A stretch of DNA of 18,869 nucleotides. It comes from Bacteroidales bacterium UBA4345. Its GTDB lineage: Bacteria > Bacteroidota > Bacteroidia > Bacteroidales > Paludibacteraceae. The notes under the pieces were generated by a model. The model saw nothing but the letters and a program-made list of their open reading frames with translations. It was not told the origin of the DNA and ran no database searches. The DNA lies in contig DGTD01000049.1 in NCBI GenBank assembly GCA_002396385.1, positions 1 through 18,869 on the forward strand, read 5' to 3'. Position numbers and translations under genes: made by a program. Shown piece by piece: positions 14,996 to 18,869 of this stretch (positions within the stretch are counted from its first letter, which is position 1; each line of letters begins with the position of its first letter).

Positions 14996-15802
14996 TTACA
15001 GTTCTTTTAGCAATTCATCAAGTGAAACCAACTTATACGACGAAGGAACCTTGAACTCGAAACTACGGTCACGGTCCAATTCAACATCTTTGTACTGCAC
15101 ATTCACCTGGCGGTGGAAATCGGGTCCGGCAATCTTCAACGCGAAACGCTTAGGAAAGTTCACATGGTTATATTCTGCAAACTCAGAGTAATTCCAACGC
15201 ATTGAATAGCGGTTGCCAGACGATATCATACCTCCCACCATATTCTTGACAGCGTCAAAGTAGAACTCTTGCGACACCTTGTTGTCTGAATATGCCAACA
15301 GGACCTGGTCTCCAAGCGTAGTCACATTAAAATCAGACACCATTGGTATATAGGGTTTGTCGTAAATAAACACCCGGTCGGTGAATATCGATTCAAACGC
15401 ATTATAGTTCATTGCCATTCCCAACTGGCTTTGGGCATCGGCAAACGACAAGACAAAGTACCGCTTGTTTATACGGTCAAGAATGGTAATACCCTCTTTG
15501 TTTATACCTATACGTGCGAACTCCATATTCACCCCGGCAAATGGGGTAATGGAACAGATGATGATACTGTCGCGGGCTATTCTGATTGAGCCATTCAGAC
15601 TTGTCTGGTTGCCATAGGCGTTCACGAGGGTGAAAGTAGCCTTATCCATACTTAGAGTACGGAAGGTACTCACATCGTCAATCTTACGTTCCTGTTTGGC
15701 CGTTTCCCCAGTTGCAGTAGCCGATTTCTTGCTTGAGCAGCCCCCCAATAAAAGAGCCGCGAACACTATCGGCATTATTTTCTTTATCGTGTTTTTCACC
15801 AT
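14996..15802 (-). CDS. DUF4292 family lipoprotein
   Basis: A 268-residue lipoprotein. The signal peptide MVKNTIKKIMPIVFAALLLGG ends in lipobox LGGC with Cys22 as the lipidated residue. The residues after it are SSKK, lacking the acidic signal that sends Bacteroidota lipoproteins to the cell surface, so a periplasm-facing outer-membrane location is likely. The body is a long beta-rich domain matching DUF4292, thought to be related to LolB/LolA-like lipoprotein-handling folds, found widely in Bacteroidota beside EnvC-like and TPR genes. I start at ATG 15802; a TTG three codons upstream is also in frame. It is 20 bases from the TPR gene and 7 bases from the EnvC-like gene, in the middle of the operon. 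The exact function is unknown. Confidence 0.82.
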   Translation of the reverse strand: MVKNTIKKIMPIVFAALLLGGCSSKKSATATGETAKQERKIDDVSTFRTLSMDKATFTLVNAYGNQTSLNGSIRIARDSIIICSITPFAGVNMEFARIGINKEGITILDRINKRYFVLSFADAQSQLGMAMNYNAFESIFTDRVFIYDKPYIPMVSDFNVTTLGDQVLLAYSDNKVSQEFYFDAVKNMVGGMISSGNRYSMRWNYSEFAEYNHVNFPKRFALKIAGPDFHRQVNVQYKDVELDRDRSFEFKVPSSYKLVSLDELLKEL

Positions 15803-15822
15803 TCTTTTCAATTTACGTAGTT

Positions 15823-17550
15823 TTACTCAGTTAATTTACCAGTTTCAGCCTTTCTTTTCAGCGTTTCAGAAGGTTTGGAAGAAAGATTCAGAGCTTTTTT
15901 CCAGTTTTCCCATGCACCCTCCTTCTCTCCACTCTCATAAAGAATATCTCCATAATGGTCTAACAAGTCAGGCTCTTTATCACCACCCAGCATTATTGCT
16001 TGTTCCATATAAAGACGGGCAGTTGAGAATTTACCCATTTTATAGAAAATCCACGCATAAGTGTCTAAAAAAGTGATGTTCTTCGGTGCTACCGCTATCG
16101 TCTTACCACTCATACGTTCGGCTCTTTCAAGGTCTTTTCCAGCCTCTGAAAGGAAGTAGGCGTAATTGTTTAAAACTTCGATGTTGTTCGAATTATAAAC
16201 CAACGCAGAATCAAACGCGACAAAAGCCCCGATTGTATCCTTGTCTTCTATACACATATTTCCGATCACACTATAAACGACAGAAGTACGCATATTCTGG
16301 CTTTTTTCCTTCGATAGGCTTCTTGCCGACTTTTTCCAATAAGACAGTGCTTTCTCGCGGTTACCCGCTGCCATACTTGCAGTTCCCATATAGAATTGCA
16401 GTTGTCCGCTTTCTGGGTTCTCCGCATAGGCCTTGTCTAAAGTTTCACGGTACAATTTATCTTCACCGACATTTTCGTAATACGTCAGCAAAGCAATCCA
16501 TGCCAATTCGTTTTTCGGATTTACCTCTGTCGCTTTCCGGACGTAATCGACACCCCTCTTATCCTTATTCGCCAACAAAAAGTCGGAATAAATCAAATAA
16601 GCCTGATCGTTTTTCGGATATTGTTTGACCAACGATTCGAAATCAGAGTTACCAAAATAGGGGCTTAAAGCAGAATCAGACACAGCGCTGATAAGAACAG
16701 AACGCTTCACTTCGAAGGTCACATCTGCCGCTCCCAGCATATTCTTTATACAGGCAACCGCTTTCTTGCTTTGTCCCGACTCCAAATAAACCAACGACAA
16801 CTCTTGCTCGATGATGCTTTTCGAATCAGGGAACTTTTTCCTTAAAGGCAACAAAACCTTTTCCGCCTTTTTATAGTCGTTCCTATAGGCATAAGCATTT
16901 GCCTTTGCTATATAGTAACTTGGAGTTGTGGGGTCGGTGGCCACCAACGAGTCCACAACGGCTTCCGCACGTTTTTTCTCTCCCAACTGGTATAACAAGT
17001 CGAATTTCGACATCGACACCTGCTCCGTGAGACCGACCTGCTGTTCATAGCGGTTCCACATTGCCAGAGCCTCGCGTTTCCGTCCCACCCGTGTGTACAG
17101 AGTAGCCAGAGACGCGATATCTTCCACTTTGTCAGGATGAGTTTTAATGAGGTTTTCATACACCGTGAGTCCCTCATCCGTCTTGCCGTTCTGAATCAAC
17201 AACAAAGCTTCCGACCGAAGAATCCAATAATTGTTTGGTTCCAACTGGGCCGCTTTCTGCATATTAACCAACGACTCTCTGTAATTTCCAGCAGAAATGT
17301 ACATATTGGCAATATCCATATACACCGCACCATTGGTTGTGTCACGCTCAACATACTTGTTAAGCAAGATCATCGCAGAATCGGCACGCCCCTTCTTCTT
17401 AAAACAAAGTGCCTGCAAATACAGGCTACGAAGTTCCATGTCGCCAGGCAGTGTCTTTAAAGTATCGGTCACATATATGTCCTCAACACCATAGGCAGCA
17501 CCTGTAAACAGAGAAGATAACAGAAATATGGATAATAAACGTTTCAGCAT
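15823..17550 (-). CDS. Exported tetratricopeptide-repeat (TPR) protein
   Basis: A 575-residue protein with a signal peptide (about 1-21, ending AAYG) and TPR-type helix pairs over nearly the whole length (for example AVYMDIANMYISAGNYRESL, KAAQLEPNNYWILRSEALLL, NIEVLNNYAYFLSEAGKDLE, ITFLDTYAWIFYKMGKFSTA). At least ten repeats can be made out. No enzyme domain. TPR proteins in this conserved spot act as periplasmic or outer-membrane-linked scaffolds; here the neighbours suggest a role in outer-membrane or cell-wall assembly with the DUF4292 lipoprotein and EnvC-like protein. It starts 18 bases after dut. Confidence 0.85.
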   Translation of the reverse strand: MLKRLLSIFLLSSLFTGAAYGVEDIYVTDTLKTLPGDMELRSLYLQALCFKKKGRADSAMILLNKYVERDTTNGAVYMDIANMYISAGNYRESLVNMQKAAQLEPNNYWILRSEALLLIQNGKTDEGLTVYENLIKTHPDKVEDIASLATLYTRVGRKREALAMWNRYEQQVGLTEQVSMSKFDLLYQLGEKKRAEAVVDSLVATDPTTPSYYIAKANAYAYRNDYKKAEKVLLPLRKKFPDSKSIIEQELSLVYLESGQSKKAVACIKNMLGAADVTFEVKRSVLISAVSDSALSPYFGNSDFESLVKQYPKNDQAYLIYSDFLLANKDKRGVDYVRKATEVNPKNELAWIALLTYYENVGEDKLYRETLDKAYAENPESGQLQFYMGTASMAAGNREKALSYWKKSARSLSKEKSQNMRTSVVYSVIGNMCIEDKDTIGAFVAFDSALVYNSNNIEVLNNYAYFLSEAGKDLERAERMSGKTIAVAPKNITFLDTYAWIFYKMGKFSTARLYMEQAIMLGGDKEPDLLDHYGDILYESGEKEGAWENWKKALNLSSKPSETLKRKAETGKLTE

Positions 17551-17568
17551 TCCTCAATTGAATAACAA

Positions 17569-18000
17569 TTATCGACCCGTATGGCCAAAGCCGCCTTCTC
17601 CGCGTTCGGTCGTATCAAGCGTTTCAACTTGTTCCCACTCCGCCTGTTCACATTTTGCGACAACCATTTGGGCTATACGCTCTCCGTTGTTGATGGTAAA
17701 AGCCTCTTTCGACAAATTAACCAGCACAACCTTTATTTCGCCACGGTAATCAGCGTCTATGGTACCCGGCGAGTTTAGAACCGTAATACCATGTTTGGCG
17801 GCCAATCCGCTTCTCGGCCTTATCTGGGCTTCATACCCTTCGGGCAATGCAATAAACAAACCTGTTGGCACCATTACCCTCTCTAACGAACCGATGGTAA
17901 TGGGGTCCTCTATATTTGCTTGAAGGTCTAAACCTGCCGATTGCAAAGTCGCATAACGGGGAAGTGCATTTCCCGATTTGTTTATTACTTTTATCTTCAT
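17569..18000 (-). CDS. dut: dUTP diphosphatase (dUTPase)
   Basis: A 143-residue homotrimeric dUTPase, hydrolysing dUTP to dUMP and pyrophosphate to keep uracil out of DNA and supply dTMP synthesis. All five family motifs are present in order: [26 protein letters not shown] (with the catalytic Asp and Tyr), ERIAQMV and the C-terminal [11 protein letters not shown] arm that closes over the site. Length is normal. It leads a five-gene minus-strand cluster with envelope genes. The start at 18000 is the first ATG and keeps the usual MKIKVINKS opening. Confidence 0.95.
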   Translation of the reverse strand: MKIKVINKSGNALPRYATLQSAGLDLQANIEDPITIGSLERVMVPTGLFIALPEGYEAQIRPRSGLAAKHGITVLNSPGTIDADYRGEIKVVLVNLSKEAFTINNGERIAQMVVAKCEQAEWEQVETLDTTERGEGGFGHTGR

Positions 18001-18183
18001 AACGATAACATCATCTAGATATGCGAAAATACGATTTTTTATTCATATTTCCGGTAAAAACACTCCTATTTTAGATTTTGAGAAATAGACAAATTCTGCA
18101 TAACAAGTGTCTACTCACCGCAAGTTGCTCGCTTTGTCTATTAAAAACAGACAACAAAGCTCACCTATCAAACAAATATAAAC
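18001..18183 (-). promoter_or_regulatory. Upstream region of dut, with a candidate -7 box
   Basis: No gene is convincing in this 183-base stretch. On the minus strand TATTTTCG (18031 down to 18024) is close to the TAnnTTTG box and would start the dut transcript about 17 bases before its ATG. One base deviates, and the -33 element is unclear. Confidence 0.4.
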
Positions 18184-18213
18184 AAAAAAAGCCCCCGATT
18201 TTTCGAGGGCTTG
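18184..18213 (-). terminator. Terminator of mscL
   Basis: On the minus strand AAGCCCTCG, a six-base A/T loop and CGGGGGCTT form a nine-pair stem with one G-T pair, followed at once by a T-run. It lies about 17 bases after the mscL stop. Confidence 0.88.
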
Positions 18214-18229
18214 AAAATAATATATATGT

Positions 18230-18649
18230 TTATTTGTTTTTTAACAAATCACGTATTTCTGTAAGCAGTTTTTCTTCGGCACTTGGTGCAGGAGGTGCAG
18301 CCGGAGCTTCTTCCTTCTTTTTATTGAGCGAACTGATCAACTTAATAAACAAAAAAATACAGAAGGCAACAATCAAGAAATCGAACACATTCTGCAAGAA
18401 CTGTCCATAGTTGAGTGTAACAGCTGCCGCCTCTTCCACACCTTCCGATGCTGGAACAGCCTCTTTAAGCGTTACCTTAAGGTCTGTGAAATTAACACCA
18501 CCGACAACAAGGCCAATCAACGGCATGAACACATCGGCTACCAACGACGATACAATTTTGCCAAATGCACCACCAATGATTACACCGACAGCCATATCAA
18601 CCACGTTTCCTTTCATGGCGAATGCCTTAAATTCTTGTAAAAAACCCAT
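18230..18649 (-). CDS. mscL: Large-conductance mechanosensitive channel MscL
   Basis: A 139-residue MscL, a homopentameric inner-membrane channel that opens under membrane tension to release solutes on osmotic downshock. The N-terminal helix [27 protein letters not shown] with the pore-lining first membrane helix (about 14-43) is highly characteristic. A periplasmic loop (about 50-80) is followed by the second membrane helix (about 86-107) and a charged cytoplasmic bundle ([15 protein letters not shown]). The C-terminal Ala/Pro-rich linker is ordinary for the family. It stands alone between its own promoter and terminator. Confidence 0.95.
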   Translation of the reverse strand: MGFLQEFKAFAMKGNVVDMAVGVIIGGAFGKIVSSLVADVFMPLIGLVVGGVNFTDLKVTLKEAVPASEGVEEAAAVTLNYGQFLQNVFDFLIVAFCIFLFIKLISSLNKKKEEAPAAPPAPSAEEKLLTEIRDLLKNK

Positions 18650-18679
18650 TTTTCAATAAATTTTAAGTTAAACACTATG

Positions 18680-18687
18680 CAAAGATA
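18680..18687 (-). promoter_or_regulatory. Bacteroidota -7 box for mscL (TATCTTTG, minus strand)
   Basis: Exact TAnnTTTG match on the minus strand, 31 bases before the mscL start, giving a leader of about 25 bases. A TTTG at 18714-18711 could be the -33 element, with a spacer of 23 bases, slightly longer than usual. Confidence 0.6.
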
Positions 18688-18869
18688 CAAAAGAAAGAAA
18701 AAACACGAATCAAAAAACCAAAATAATTCAAAGCACAATTTTTCTATTGACGTTCCTATTTTTATGTTCGAAATATGAGTTTGATATTATAGGCGTTCTG
18801 TTTTTTCGTTCAATCAAAAAATTCCAATTATGTGTCCGACACCTCCAAAACAAAAAAGTCCCCGACTAT
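18688..18869. other. AT-rich intergenic end of window
   Basis: No gene is supported here. At the edge, 18851-18867 reads on the minus strand as AGTC-GGG-GACT followed by T6, which may be the distal half of a terminator for a minus-strand gene beyond the window; it is too short to be sure. Confidence 0.4.

Noticed and set aside
1..18869. CRISPR array or tandem DNA repeats
   Set aside because: No regularly spaced direct repeats were seen. The repeats in the giant gene are protein-level and diverged.

Overview
The window looks like a chromosomal segment of a Bacteroidales-type Bacteroidota. This rests on four things seen in the sequence: a 2,303-residue secreted protein ending in a type IX secretion (gliding-motility type) C-terminal domain, promoter boxes matching the Bacteroidota TAnnTTTG pattern, a dut-TPR-DUF4292-EnvC gene order, and starts with little sign of Shine-Dalgarno motifs. 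Genus cannot be fixed from what is visible.

Left part (1-2717, plus strand). The 3' portion of a tRNA-Phe(GAA) is followed by its terminator. A long rod-like structured RNA comes next at 241-428, with its own terminator; it is best explained as a 6S-like RNA (Bacteroidales-1 class). Immediately downstream is a two-gene cassette: an M.EcoRI-type adenine DNA methyltransferase and a DUF262 (DGQQR motif)-HNH nuclease, closed by a 16-bp perfect terminator stem. The pair is a candidate restriction-modification or defence system of unusual composition, since the nuclease partner is a ParB-like/HNH fusion and not an EcoRI-type enzyme.

Centre (2737-12318). A minus-strand giant adhesin-like protein carries three N-terminal jelly-roll-like units, about 13 cysteine-paired Ig-like repeats and a type B T9SS sorting domain. 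Divergent from it is a plus-strand pair: an arginase/ureohydrolase-fold protein that has lost three of six metal ligands, and xerD 12 bp downstream with a complete tyrosine-recombinase catalytic set. A shared terminator separates xerD from a convergent small secreted protein of unknown function.

Right part (12404-18000, minus strand). A compact, apparently single transcription unit reads dut (dUTPase), a TPR-repeat exported protein, a DUF4292 lipoprotein, an EnvC-like degenerate M23 protein, and a Wzz-like two-TM protein, ending at a hairpin terminator at 12404-12431. Apart from dut these all point to cell-envelope biogenesis. mscL, with its own promoter and terminator, lies upstream on the same strand, and the window ends in what may be the terminator of a further minus-strand gene.

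The strongest candidates for a second look are the methyltransferase/DUF262-HNH cassette, the ligand-poor arginase-fold protein next to xerD, and the 6S-like RNA abutting the cassette.
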